36,913 nt of DNA, taken from Ilumatobacteraceae bacterium. Lineage in GTDB: Bacteria > Actinomycetota > Acidimicrobiia > Acidimicrobiales > Ilumatobacteraceae. Every line of letters starts with the position of its first letter. The stretch's first letter is position 1. The position numbers and the translations under genes were made by a program. Under the pieces are notes generated by a model. The model was not told the DNA's origin and searched no databases. It worked only from the letters and a program-made list of their open reading frames with translations. The stretch lies in assembly GCA_023257035.1 (NCBI GenBank), contig JALRDI010000103.1:1-36913 (forward strand), given 5' to 3'. Of the stretch, positions 16,222 through 24,535 are shown piece by piece.

Positions 16222-16419
16222 TCAGACGAAGAGATCAACGATTCGCCAGCCAAGATACGCAATTAAGGCCACGACGAGCAGTTTGAAGTGCCAAGGCGTC
16301 TTCTCTTCATCAGTCGCAGAAGATTGTGCTTCAAGGACCCGTCCGCAACTAGGGCAGCTACCTTCAGCGGTCATCGCAGTAGGAGCGAAATATCGCGCGC
16401 ACTCTTCACACCACGGCAT
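16222..16419 (-). CDS. Small zinc-ribbon membrane protein
   Basis: This 65-residue protein starts MPWCEECARYFAPTAMT and has two Cys pairs, C4-x2-C7 and CPSC near residues 22-25, which should bind one zinc. A single membrane helix near the C-terminus (about residues 46-64, FKLLVVALIAYLGWRIVDLFV) follows a charged linker. ATG 16419 is chosen because it lies 1 nt after the der stop and keeps the first Cys pair near the N-terminus; a longer frame to 16509 runs back into der. Translation is probably coupled to der. I do not know its function; it may be a small envelope or ribosome-linked factor. Confidence 0.75.
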   Translation of the reverse strand: MPWCEECARYFAPTAMTAEGSCPSCGRVLEAQSSATDEEKTPWHFKLLVVALIAYLGWRIVDLFV

Positions 16420-16420
16420 G

Positions 16421-17767
16421 TCAACCCTGCTTTTTGCGAATGCGAAGTTTGATTGGTGTTGACCCAAACCCGAATTCTTCGCGGATCTTTCGCTCAAGGT
16501 AGCGAACATGATGGTGTGGAAGTTCGCGGTTTACGAACAACGTAAATGTGGGCGGATCAGTAGCTCCTTGGACGGCATACATCACTTTGGCTCCCCCACC
16601 TGCAGGTTGGGCCTGTTGGGCCGCTGCGATGACCCGGTTTACATCCTTGGTTGGGACGCGGCGGTGATACTGCTCAACTGCCTCGGTAAGGAGCGGTCGT
16701 AACTTGTGGACTCCCTTGCCAGTGAGCGCCGAAATCGGCAACACGGGTGAATCGCCCAGAAATGCGAGACGGCGTCCCACCTCGACACGACGTGTGGCCC
16801 GTTCATCGGCGTCATCAATGAGTTCCCATTTGTTCAACAGGACGACAATCGGGCACCCAGCAGCATCGACACGTTCGGCGAGTCGTTGATCTTGGGCCGT
16901 AACGCCTTCAGTGCCGTCAATGACAAGGAGGGCAATATCGGCTTCATCGATGGCGCGCAGGGCCCGCACCATCGAGTAGTACTCAGCACTGTCGTCAACT
17001 TTTGCGCGACGCCGCATTCCAGCCGTATCCACAAACACGATTGGCCCATCTTCCGTTTCGACCAACGTGTCGATTGCATCACGTGTCGTGCCCGACATGT
17101 CGTGCACCACAGAACGATCTTCGCCAACAAGTCGGTTGAACAACGTTGACTTGCCGACATTCGGTCTGCCGACTATCGCGACACGTGGAGTATCTGGAGC
17201 AATATCGAGAGGCTCTTCTTCAAGCCAAGGAGCAACCTCTTCCTCGCGATACTTTGCGCGGTCACCGAGTTTTGCGAGCACTACATCGAGAAGGTCGCCA
17301 GCGCGGCGACCATGCAGGGCACTTACTGGGACTGGTTCGTCAAGTCCCAACGCGAGGAACTCCCACATCTCTCGCTCGCGAATATCATTGTCGGCCTTGT
17401 TTGCCACAACGATGACATCCACGCCGCTGCGACGAAGCCATGCTGCGATTTCGTCATCTTGCGCGACCGTTCCGACACTTGCGTCAACTACAAGGAGGAC
17501 GAGGTCAGCCGAGCTAACTGCCGACTCAACCTGTCGGCTGACTTTCTCATCGAGTTCATCACCACCAGGCATCCAACCACCGGTATCGACAATGGTGAAT
17601 GGAACTCCCAGCCACTCGGCTTCGAGTTCTTTGCGGTCGCGGGTAATGCCGGGACGGTCCTCTGTAATCGCAACCTGTTCCCCAGCAATGCGATTGAACA
17701 AGGTTGATTTACCGACGTTTGGTCGGCCAACGATGACAACGGTAGGAAGGTTCTGCTCTTCGTTCAT
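16421..17767 (-). CDS. der: Ribosome-assembly GTPase Der (EngA)
   Basis: The 448-residue protein has two GTPase domains in tandem and a C-terminal KH-like domain, the layout unique to Der. Domain 1 has GRPNVGKST (about 14-22), a GITRDR switch I, DTGG and NKAD. Domain 2 has GRPNVGKST (about 204-212), SGTTRDAID, DTAG and NKWE. The C-terminus ends with REEFGFGSTPIKLRIRKK as is typical. Der binds the 50S subunit during late assembly and is usually essential. Its ATG overlaps the stop of the upstream DUF512 gene in TAATG, so the pair is coupled. Confidence 0.97.
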   Translation of the reverse strand: MNEEQNLPTVVIVGRPNVGKSTLFNRIAGEQVAITEDRPGITRDRKELEAEWLGVPFTIVDTGGWMPGGDELDEKVSRQVESAVSSADLVLLVVDASVGTVAQDDEIAAWLRRSGVDVIVVANKADNDIREREMWEFLALGLDEPVPVSALHGRRAGDLLDVVLAKLGDRAKYREEEVAPWLEEEPLDIAPDTPRVAIVGRPNVGKSTLFNRLVGEDRSVVHDMSGTTRDAIDTLVETEDGPIVFVDTAGMRRRAKVDDSAEYYSMVRALRAIDEADIALLVIDGTEGVTAQDQRLAERVDAAGCPIVVLLNKWELIDDADERATRRVEVGRRLAFLGDSPVLPISALTGKGVHKLRPLLTEAVEQYHRRVPTKDVNRVIAAAQQAQPAGGGAKVMYAVQGATDPPTFTLFVNRELPHHHVRYLERKIREEFGFGSTPIKLRIRKKQG

Positions 17768-19176
17768 TACTTCTGTCCTAACGCTGCTCTAAGGGCATGG
17801 CCATGTGTCGCAATGACCTCCACAGATACGGGGAGGTCGGCGACGGTCATGCCATCGAGAAATTGTCCGGCATCTGACAGGCAAACATCGGGTAGTAGGT
17901 AGCGACGAGAAGGGTCAGCGCCGTCAAGTGCTGAAGCGATATCGGTCCCCGTGAGGAGACCGGTCACGCCCGTGTTGCCGCCGAAATAATTGTTATGGAT
18001 CGCGCAAATTTCGACATCGAGCACGGTCTCGAACTCGTCGATGAGTGGCTTCACGACATCTGCGCCCAAGACGCTCGTGAGAATGGTGACCTTGTTCGAA
18101 GCTTTGCGAGGTGGCGCTGAGAGGGTCACGGGCGTTGATCGTAGACCTGTATACGCCGCGGGATTCGTCAACTGGCCAATATCGACCGCTGCAAAAAAGC
18201 CCCGCTGGGGGCTTGTTTCTGATGCAGAGAGGCCAAGAAATTCCTCTCGGAACGTCGCCGCCATTCCGATGCCGTCTTCATGCATATCGCATGTCCTGTA
18301 GTTATCGATCGGCGGAAATGAGCGGCCGGCAAGCAGAAAGTATTCGTCCGCCGCAAACACCATTGGGTGTCCAACGAGCGAATGGAAGAGTTCTTGCCAC
18401 TCGAGCACGGTCGACAGCACAGCCTCGGCCTCTTCTCGGGTGTGCGCTCGCATGGCAGGTTCAGTGTTGAACTTCGAAATTCCCAGCGGAACGACCGCCA
18501 CCGAGGCGAGATCGCTAAACGAGTCAGCAATGCCAAGCATCGTGCGTTCGAGGACGTCACCATCGTTGACCCCCGGGCACACAACGATCTGGCCTTTGAC
18601 TTCAATGTCAGCATCAAGCATTGCCCGTAGCCAACGGAGGCTCATTCCACCGCGCTGGTTCTTCAACATGCGAGAACGATCAAACGGGTCAATCGCATGA
18701 ATGCTGACATGTAGTGGCGATAAACGTTGCTCGATGACCCGCTCAAGGTCGCTTTCAGTAAATCGCGTGAGAGTGGTGAAATTCCCAAAGAGGAAGCTCA
18801 GCCGGTAGTCGTCGTCTTTGAGGTAAAGGCTCCTACGCATTCCTTTTGGTAATTGGTGGATGAAGCAGAACTCACAGTGATTGTCGCAAGTCCGGACTCG
18901 GTCGAAGACCGCACTTTCAATTTCGATTCCGAGCGAAGCGCCCTCGGGCTTCGAGATATCAAGGTCAATCTCGAGTCCGCCTCGCGTCACTGAAATCACC
19001 GGGTTCTCTACATCAATCGCCCACTGCCATTCGATGATGTCTCGCGGCATGACGCCATCAACTGCAGTGATCTCATCACCGATGAGCGCGCCGGCTACCG
19101 CCGCAGGTGAATCTGCTTCGACCCCGGTGATTAAGGGGCCATCAGTTCGCTGGCGCGTCGAGGACGGTGAAGACAT
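17767..19176 (-). CDS. DUF512-family protein with PDZ and radical-SAM-like Cys cluster
   Basis: This 469-residue protein has a PDZ-like N-terminus (GVEADSPAAVAGALIGDEITAVDG, about residues 18-41). Next comes a radical-SAM-like core with three cysteines, C97-x3-C101-x2-C104 in RTCDNHCEFCFIHQLPKGMRRSLYLKDDDYRLSFLFG, and then the DUF512 region (HVSIHAIDPFDRSRML, CPGVNDGDVLERTM, FPPIDNYRTCDMHEDG). The function of the family is unknown. The coupled position before der suggests a role near ribosome or tRNA maturation. The gene is divergent from ispH across 51 nt; a GGTAG...CTACC inverted repeat sits just before the ATG. Confidence 0.93.
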   Translation of the reverse strand: MSSPSSTRQRTDGPLITGVEADSPAAVAGALIGDEITAVDGVMPRDIIEWQWAIDVENPVISVTRGGLEIDLDISKPEGASLGIEIESAVFDRVRTCDNHCEFCFIHQLPKGMRRSLYLKDDDYRLSFLFGNFTTLTRFTESDLERVIEQRLSPLHVSIHAIDPFDRSRMLKNQRGGMSLRWLRAMLDADIEVKGQIVVCPGVNDGDVLERTMLGIADSFSDLASVAVVPLGISKFNTEPAMRAHTREEAEAVLSTVLEWQELFHSLVGHPMVFAADEYFLLAGRSFPPIDNYRTCDMHEDGIGMAATFREEFLGLSASETSPQRGFFAAVDIGQLTNPAAYTGLRSTPVTLSAPPRKASNKVTILTSVLGADVVKPLIDEFETVLDVEICAIHNNYFGGNTGVTGLLTGTDIASALDGADPSRRYLLPDVCLSDAGQFLDGMTVADLPVSVEVIATHGHALRAALGQK

Positions 19177-19211
19177 GGCGGTAGAAGAGGCTACCTCTGA
19201 ACTGCCCCGGC

Positions 19212-19217
19212 TAGATT
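19212..19217 (+). promoter_or_regulatory. Putative -10 box TAGATT before ispH
   Basis: TAGATT lies 10 nt before the ATG at 19228. The spacing is longer than at the other leaderless starts in the window, so a leader of a few nucleotides is likely. Confidence 0.4.
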
Positions 19218-19227
19218 TGGTCGCACC

Positions 19228-20268
19228 ATGTCAGTCGATCGCGTTCTGCTTGCTGAACCACGCGGGTTTTGTGCTGGGGTCGAGATGGCGATTAAGGCCC
19301 TTGCCTGGATGGTTCGAGCATTCGAGCCTCCCGTGTACTGCTATCACGAAATAGTTCACAACCAGATTGTCGTCGACGCGTTCCGATCCCAAGGTGTGCA
19401 GTTTGTTGACGACATAGAAGAAGTGCCCGTAGGGCGCCCCATCATGTTGTCCGCCCACGGCTCGGCCCCAGAGGTCGTTGCGAGCGCCCGTAAACGGGGG
19501 TCATTCGTGGTCGACTCGGTATGCCCCCTCGTAACCAAGGTTCATCACGAGGTGAAAGTTCGGGCTTCGAAGGGGTACCGAATTGTGTACGTGGGCCACG
19601 AAGGTCATGAAGAAGCAGTGGGGACGATGGCAGTAGCCCCGGATGCGATCGATCGCGTTGAAAGTATTGAAGAAGTAGATGCCCTTCCACACCACGATGG
19701 GGCTGTTGCTCTTCTAGCTCAAACGACGCTCTCCCATCGAGATTGGGAAGGTGTGGCGGTGCGCGTGAAAGAACGATTCCCTGATGTGTGGACACCCGGT
19801 CGAAGTGACCTGTGCTTCGCTACCACCAATCGCCAAAGTTCGTTGCTCGCAATGGCGGCGCGTTGCGACGTGATTGTGGTGATCGGATCAGCGAACTCTT
19901 CAAATACGACCGCTCTCGCCCGGCTCGCAGTGGATGCAGGTTGTGCAAATGTCGTGCGAATCAATACGGCCGATGAGTTGCCAGCAGGTCTCAACGGCGT
20001 CGTTGGTGTAACTGCTGGAGCATCTGCTCCCGAACAGTTGGTGCGTGAAGTGTTAGAGCAGCTTTCGCCTGCCAACGGCATTGAACTCGTGCGCGTTACT
20101 GACGAAGATGAATATTTCCCACCGCCTCGAAATATCCGAGAACTTCAAACAGCTATCGAGTCGGCAGCGACGGTGCTGCTCGGGGCCGGACTGCTCTCTC
20201 ATCCAAAAATGGATGATCGATCACTTTCTGCGAGCACTGTGCTGGCGGCCTTGAACAACGATGTCTGA
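19228..20268 (+). CDS. ispH: 4-hydroxy-3-methylbut-2-enyl diphosphate reductase
   Basis: IspH is the last enzyme of the methylerythritol phosphate isoprenoid pathway and makes IPP and DMAPP using a [4Fe-4S] cluster. The three cluster cysteines are present as C15 (EPRGFCAGV), C99 (VDSVCPLVTKVH) and C196 (SDLCFATTNRQ). The catalytic region GHEGHEEAVGTM contains the proton-donor Glu (E129 by alignment with the E. coli motif), and AQTTLS is present. SANSSNTT closes the substrate pocket. Length (346) is normal. It is followed closely by a small membrane protein whose start region overlaps its end. Confidence 0.96.
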   Translation: MSVDRVLLAEPRGFCAGVEMAIKALAWMVRAFEPPVYCYHEIVHNQIVVDAFRSQGVQFVDDIEEVPVGRPIMLSAHGSAPEVVASARKRGSFVVDSVCPLVTKVHHEVKVRASKGYRIVYVGHEGHEEAVGTMAVAPDAIDRVESIEEVDALPHHDGAVALLAQTTLSHRDWEGVAVRVKERFPDVWTPGRSDLCFATTNRQSSLLAMAARCDVIVVIGSANSSNTTALARLAVDAGCANVVRINTADELPAGLNGVVGVTAGASAPEQLVREVLEQLSPANGIELVRVTDEDEYFPPPRNIRELQTAIESAATVLLGAGLLSHPKMDDRSLSASTVLAALNNDV

Positions 20269-20278
20269 GGGGATGACA

Positions 20279-20695
20279 ATGAATTCACTTACTCCAGCAA
20301 TAGATGCCATTCGAATCTCGTTGCACATCTGCGCCGTAGCGATTTGGGTCGGAGGGCAGATTGTGATTGCAGCTGTTGTGCCGGCACTTCGCGCTGATCA
20401 TCGGTCAGCCTTGCCTCTCGTAGCAAAGACTTTTGCCCGAGTTGCGTGGCCAGCGTTCGCTCTCGCCGTTTTGACAGGAATGTGGTCGCTGATGGCCGTC
20501 GACGTTGCGTCAACCTCGAGCGGATACCAGGTGGCGATGATGTTGAAGGTTCTCGCGGTGTTGCTGAGCGGAGGTGCCGCAGCCGTCCATTCGGCCGGAT
20601 CATCGACAGCTGCAAAGGCCATCGGTGGAGCACTTGGACTGTTGTTCGCACTTGCTGCCGTCGTGCTTGGAGTTCTCATACGAGCGGGTGCCTGA
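20279..20695 (+). CDS. CopD-like small integral membrane protein
   Basis: This protein of about 138 residues has four hydrophobic helices: ISLHICAVAIWVGGQIVIAAVV, WPAFALAVLTGMWSL, VAMMLKVLAVLLSGGAAAVH, and GGALGLLFALAAVVLGVLI. The opening LHICAVAIWVGGQ and the central W-P-x-F-x-L-A-V-L-T-G-M-W resemble the CopD domain found in copper import and haem-linked membrane proteins. ATG 20279 is chosen because GAGGGG lies 6 nt before it; in-frame ATGs at 20261 and 20273 lack a properly spaced site. It begins 10 nt after the ispH stop, so it is probably in the ispH operon. Function unknown. Confidence 0.7.
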   Translation: MNSLTPAIDAIRISLHICAVAIWVGGQIVIAAVVPALRADHRSALPLVAKTFARVAWPAFALAVLTGMWSLMAVDVASTSSGYQVAMMLKVLAVLLSGGAAAVHSAGSSTAAKAIGGALGLLFALAAVVLGVLIRAGA

Positions 20696-20698
20696 GTC

Positions 20699-21181
20699 AT
20701 GAGGGGTGCATGGCGTTGGGTAATTCTTCTTGTGGCGATGTGCTCTGTTGGGATCGCCGCCCTACGTGAGCAACGATCAAACTCTGAAACGGCTGTGCCG
20801 ATCACTACAGCAGAAGAAATTGTCACCTCGACATCGGCGGACTTGTTGCCTGCCGACCCAATTCCTGCATGGTGTGAACGACTCCTCGCCATTGACGAGA
20901 CGACACCGCTCAGCGATGTGGCGCAGATCTATCTCGAGGTCGGTATCACTGCAGGTGGAGTCGTTGAACGTGACTTGACCGCAGCTGCGATCGTCCTCGC
21001 CGGAAACAGCGCTACCAGCGAAGAGTTTGCTGCAACCACGACAACAATTGCTGGTGACGAGTTTGATGCTGAGGGGCGCGTTGTCGAAGATGACGCTGTG
21101 CTCAGAGCTGGTCAATTAATTGATGAAATGTGCAAACGGGTGTCTCTGCAAGCGTCTCCTGCAGAGACGGTTCCCCAGTAG
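20699..21181 (+). CDS. Exported or membrane-anchored hypothetical protein
   Basis: This 160-residue protein has an N-terminal hydrophobic helix (about residues 5-22, GAWRWVILLVAMCSVGIAAL), either a signal peptide or an anchor. A Thr/Ser/Glu-rich, mostly acidic remainder follows, with two cysteines (WCERLL and DEMCKRV) that could form a disulfide. I recognise no domain. It follows the CopD-like gene by 3 nt and is likely in the same transcript. Its last codons contain a strong inverted repeat, which may end the ispH transcript. Confidence 0.6.
   Translation: MRGAWRWVILLVAMCSVGIAALREQRSNSETAVPITTAEEIVTSTSADLLPADPIPAWCERLLAIDETTPLSDVAQIYLEVGITAGGVVERDLTAAAIVLAGNSATSEEFAATTTTIAGDEFDAEGRVVEDDAVLRAGQLIDEMCKRVSLQASPAETVPQ
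21142..21168 (+). terminator. Perfect 9-bp inverted repeat inside the end of the exported-protein gene
   Basis: GTCTCTGCA (21142-21150) pairs perfectly with TGCAGAGAC (21160-21168) around a 9-nt loop. It lies within coding sequence, 10 nt before the stop codon at 21179-21181, at the end of the ispH unit. No T-tract follows; termination is inferred from strength and position. Confidence 0.45.
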
Positions 21182-21227
21182 CCGATACTGCTCACTTTGC
21201 GTTTCGGATGCAGGCGCATTGACGTAC

Positions 21228-21233
21228 TAGGTT
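21228..21233 (+). promoter_or_regulatory. -10 box TAGGTT of a leaderless promoter
   Basis: TAGGTT lies 6 nt before the ATG at 21240; there is no Shine-Dalgarno. Confidence 0.5.
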
Positions 21234-21239
21234 GCGAGC

Positions 21240-22790
21240 ATGTTCCCCGGATCACATATTAGAACTCAGCCCGATAAGCCTGCGCTCATCATGGCCGGTA
21301 GCGGTGAGGTGCAAACCTTCGCAGAACTTGATGCAGCGGCAAATCGACTTAGTCACGTCCTTCGTGATGCCGGGATTCAGGCAGGCGATCATGTCGCAAT
21401 CTGCATGGAAAACAATCCGAACTTTCTCGAAGTGTTGTGGGGCTGTCACTATGCCGGCGTCGTGTATACCGCAGCCTCATCTCGCCTAACCTCAGACGAA
21501 CTTGCCTACATCATGAATGACTGCGGGGCGAAGGCGTTCATTACTTCGATGTACAAGGCGGAGCAGGCCGCCGAAGTTCGTGAAGAGACCCCGAACGTCA
21601 CTTTGCGATTGATGATTAATGGAACGATCGAAGGGCATGGCTCCTATGAAGATGCTGTTGCCGCGGCAAGTAGTGAACCGCTCGCGAATCGAACAGCAGG
21701 ACGAGACATGTTGTACTCGTCAGGAACGACCGGACGCCCCAAAGGGGTGTTCCCGTCACTGCCTGAAGTTCCTCTTGAAGAGTGGTCGAGCAGCATCGAA
21801 GGTTTGCAGCAACTTCTCTTTGGAATGGATGCCAGCAAGGTGTACCTCTCCCCTGCGCCGATGTATCACGCTGCACCGCTCCGGTTTTGTCTTGCAACGC
21901 AAGCGATTGGAGCGACGGTCGTATTGATGGAGCACTTCGATGCCGAGGACTATTTGAAGTATGTCGACCAGTACAAGGTGACGCATTCACAACTCGTTCC
22001 CACCATGTTCGTCCGGATGCTGAAACTCGATGAAGAGACGCGGGCGAAATATGACGTATCGACAATCGAAGCGGCGGTGCACGCTGCAGCACCGTGTCCT
22101 GTTGCTGTCAAGCAGCAGATGATCGAATGGTGGGGCCCCGTCATTCACGAGTACTACGCCGGAACTGAAGGGAATGGTTTCGTCTATTGCAATAGCGAGG
22201 GTTGGCTCGCTCATCCTGGAACGGTTGGGTCACCGCTGAACTGTGTTGTCCATATTGTCGGTGAAGATGGCGAAGAAGTACCAACTGGCGAAGCTGGAAC
22301 GATTTACTTCGAAGCCGGTGGAACATTTGAGTACCACAATGATCCAGAAAAGACCGCCGGTTCTCGTCACCCCAAAGGCTGGAGCACGCTTGGTGACGTC
22401 GGATATCTCGATGAAGATGGATTTGTCTTCCTCACTGATCGCAAGGCGTACATGATCATCACCGGTGGAGTGAACGTGTACCCGCAAGAGTCAGAAAACT
22501 TGCTTGTTACCCACCCGTCTGTCATCGACGTTGCAGTGTTTGGCGTTCCAAATGACGATTTCGGTGAAGAGGTGAAGGCGGTTGTCCAGCCTGTTGAAAT
22601 GCCCGCGGACCCTGAAGCAGCCGGCGAGTTGGAGCGTGAACTCATTCGTTTCTGCCGTGAGCATCTTGCCGATGTGAAATGTCCTCGATCGGTCGACTTC
22701 AGAGAAGAATTGCCGAGGCATCCAACCGGCAAGCTCTACAAACGATTGTTGAAAGACGAGTACTGGGCAGCAGCGGGCAGAAGTATCTGA
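21240..22790 (+). CDS. Acyl-CoA synthetase (AMP-forming, FadD4-like)
   Basis: This 516-residue enzyme of the ANL superfamily activates a carboxylic acid as acyl-AMP and then forms the CoA thioester. It has the P-loop motif LYSSGTTGRPKG (about residues 159-170), the EYYAGTEG aromatic motif, the hinge segment LGDVGYLDEDGFVFLTDRKAYMI with TGGVNVYPQE, and the C-terminal catalytic lysine in PTGKLYKRLL. The family includes fatty-acyl and aryl-CoA ligases, and the chain type cannot be read here. It is followed directly by a glycerophosphodiesterase, a pairing that suggests lipid turnover. Confidence 0.92.
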   Translation: MFPGSHIRTQPDKPALIMAGSGEVQTFAELDAAANRLSHVLRDAGIQAGDHVAICMENNPNFLEVLWGCHYAGVVYTAASSRLTSDELAYIMNDCGAKAFITSMYKAEQAAEVREETPNVTLRLMINGTIEGHGSYEDAVAAASSEPLANRTAGRDMLYSSGTTGRPKGVFPSLPEVPLEEWSSSIEGLQQLLFGMDASKVYLSPAPMYHAAPLRFCLATQAIGATVVLMEHFDAEDYLKYVDQYKVTHSQLVPTMFVRMLKLDEETRAKYDVSTIEAAVHAAAPCPVAVKQQMIEWWGPVIHEYYAGTEGNGFVYCNSEGWLAHPGTVGSPLNCVVHIVGEDGEEVPTGEAGTIYFEAGGTFEYHNDPEKTAGSRHPKGWSTLGDVGYLDEDGFVFLTDRKAYMIITGGVNVYPQESENLLVTHPSVIDVAVFGVPNDDFGEEVKAVVQPVEMPADPEAAGELERELIRFCREHLADVKCPRSVDFREELPRHPTGKLYKRLLKDEYWAAAGRSI

Positions 22791-22792
22791 AC

Positions 22793-23548
22793 GTGGTTGG
22801 GCGGCCATCTGCCCCGCACCCCTTTCTTGAGTGGGAAGGAATTCTGGCGTTCGCCCATCGTGGCGGTATGAGTGAAGCCCCAGAGAACACCCTCGAGGCG
22901 TTTCAGCATGCGGTCGACCTTGGTTACACCTTTCTCGAGACAGATGTGCATCTGACAGCTGATGGTGTGCTTGCTGCCTTTCATGATGTTGACCTCGAAC
23001 GCACCTGCGGCATTGCAAGCAAGATTCAAGACCTGACGTGGAATCAACTCAGCGAGGCCCGTGTTGACGGAACACACCCAATTCCACGGTTCATTGATCT
23101 GCTTGAGGCGTTTCCCGACGCCCGAATTAACGTCGACTGTAAATCAGATGACGCCTTGCAACCGCTGATCTCACTTCTCAGCGAACGTGACTGCTTAGAT
23201 CGAATCTGCGTCGGCAGTTTCAGTGACCGCCGACTACGGGCCGTTCGAAAAGCATTCGGCACGCAGGTATGTACCAGTCTCGGGCCAGTTGAAACAACGC
23301 GTTTGACGACGGGAGCCCCTACTCCTCAAGGTGCGTTTGCAGCGCAGGTGCCACCGAGAGCCGGCAAAGTTCCTGTTGTAACCGAACGGTTTGTTGCCCG
23401 TGCTCACCGGAGAGGGTTGCAGGTCCACGTATGGACGATTGATGACCCAGCAGAGATGGACCGCCTTCTCGATTTGGGGGCTGATGGCATCATGACCGAC
23501 CAACCTGAGGTGCTAAAAGACGTTCTTCAGCGTCGCGGATTGTGGTGA
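22793..23548 (+). CDS. Glycerophosphodiester phosphodiesterase
   Basis: This protein of about 251 residues has the GDPD signature: AFAHRGGMSEAPENTLEAFQHAV with the catalytic His and Glu, then FLETDVHLTADGVLAAFHD with metal ligands and the second His. NVDCKSDD, GSFSDRRLRAVR and VWTIDDPAEMDRLLDLGADGIMTDQPEVL complete the barrel. It splits glycerophosphodiesters into glycerol-3-phosphate and an alcohol. I choose GTG 22793, which begins 3 nt after the ligase stop; the longer frame from 22679 runs back into the ligase gene. No strong ribosome-binding site is seen, so reinitiation after the ligase is likely. It ends 9 nt from a convergent LLM gene. Confidence 0.9.
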   Translation: MVGRPSAPHPFLEWEGILAFAHRGGMSEAPENTLEAFQHAVDLGYTFLETDVHLTADGVLAAFHDVDLERTCGIASKIQDLTWNQLSEARVDGTHPIPRFIDLLEAFPDARINVDCKSDDALQPLISLLSERDCLDRICVGSFSDRRLRAVRKAFGTQVCTSLGPVETTRLTTGAPTPQGAFAAQVPPRAGKVPVVTERFVARAHRRGLQVHVWTIDDPAEMDRLLDLGADGIMTDQPEVLKDVLQRRGLW

Positions 23549-23557
23549 CGGTGAAAC

Positions 23558-24523
23558 TCAGCCATTAAAAAGATCACCAACGCGCGCTACATATTCTTGT
23601 GGATCTCGCATTTCAAAGACCGGCAGCATGAATTCACTCAAATTATGTGTCTCAACGAGACCGGAGATTTGTTCTCGACAGTCTTTTGCTGATCCGTGGA
23701 TTACGAAAGGCAACACCCAATCGTCAGTAACGTGGCGAGCAGCAACGTGTAGGCCGTCGCCCATGGCCGCACGAATACGGTCGACGTCATCTGGCGACAT
23801 TCCGATGAGCTCTTGAATTTCTTGTGGTGAATCGCACAGTCGATAGGTCATATGGGGGCGAACAGCTTCGAGGTCATCGTCATTCATGACAACGGCTGTC
23901 GAGTACGAAAGGGCAGCCGAATGCGTGGAGCTCTCCGAGGCCGTTCTCACAAGTTCCACCGAGTCAGAGAGCGTTGTTTCGTGAAGAAAATCAAGTATCA
24001 CGCCATCTGCAAGCTTTCCGCCAAGGGTTAGGACCTTTGGTCCGCGCCCGGCAATCCAAATTGGAATTTGAGGAAATGGACAGGCAAGTGTTGCGTGATG
24101 GAGCGAAACGGTTTCACCGTCGAATTCAACCTGCTGGCCCGACCACAGCGCACGACAGATTGTGATGAGTTCCTCCAACGCAATCACTGGGCGTGAGCGT
24201 GTCAGGCCTAATGCATCCAGCGTGAGTGAACCACCTGCACCAAAACCGGCAATCGCCCGCCCACCGCTCAACTCTCCGAGACTTGCAATCGCAGCGGCAG
24301 TCTGGCCGGGGTGCCGAGTAAATGGGTTGGTGATTCCTGGGCCGATACGTAGTGAAGTGGTACCTAAGGCAACTGCTGACGCAACGACGTACACATCGTG
24401 CGTTGCGAGGCCTTCGTCGTAGAGGCGACATGTCGCAAAACCTGCCTCTTCTGCGACTTTGGCAAGTTCGACAACTGCATCAATTGATCCATCAGGGATG
24501 ATGTTCAGCGCGAGCGACACCAT
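23558..24523 (-). CDS. LLM-class flavin- or F420-dependent oxidoreductase
   Basis: This 321-residue luciferase-like enzyme has the family layout: VVELAKVAEEAGFATCRLYDEG near the start, TTSLRIGPGITNPFTRHPGQTAAAIASL, LSGGRAIAGFGAGG and PQIPIWIAGRGPKVLTLGGKLADGVIL. The pattern (TNPFTRHP and the length) is close to the methylene-H4MPT reductase/F420 subgroup, but the cofactor is not proven. It starts at ATG 24523 from a promoter whose -10 sits on the yqeC stop codon, so it can be expressed apart from the molybdenum hydroxylase operon above it. Substrate unknown. Confidence 0.88.
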   Translation of the reverse strand: MVSLALNIIPDGSIDAVVELAKVAEEAGFATCRLYDEGLATHDVYVVASAVALGTTSLRIGPGITNPFTRHPGQTAAAIASLGELSGGRAIAGFGAGGSLTLDALGLTRSRPVIALEELITICRALWSGQQVEFDGETVSLHHATLACPFPQIPIWIAGRGPKVLTLGGKLADGVILDFLHETTLSDSVELVRTASESSTHSAALSYSTAVVMNDDDLEAVRPHMTYRLCDSPQEIQELIGMSPDDVDRIRAAMGDGLHVAARHVTDDWVLPFVIHGSAKDCREQISGLVETHNLSEFMLPVFEMRDPQEYVARVGDLFNG

Positions 24524-24529
24524 GTCGCC

Positions 24530-24535
24530 AACCTA
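24530..24535 (-). promoter_or_regulatory. -10 box TAGGTT overlapping the yqeC stop codon
   Basis: On the minus strand the first three bases of TAGGTT are the TAG stop of yqeC (24533-24535). Six nucleotides later comes ATG 24523 of the LLM gene. No ribosome-binding site is present. Confidence 0.5.

Noticed and set aside
16208-16255. TTGGCGA ... TCGCCA inverted repeat at the end of the zinc-ribbon gene as a terminator
   Set aside because: The pairing is only about six bases with a loop of nearly 30 nt and no T-tract, too weak to support.
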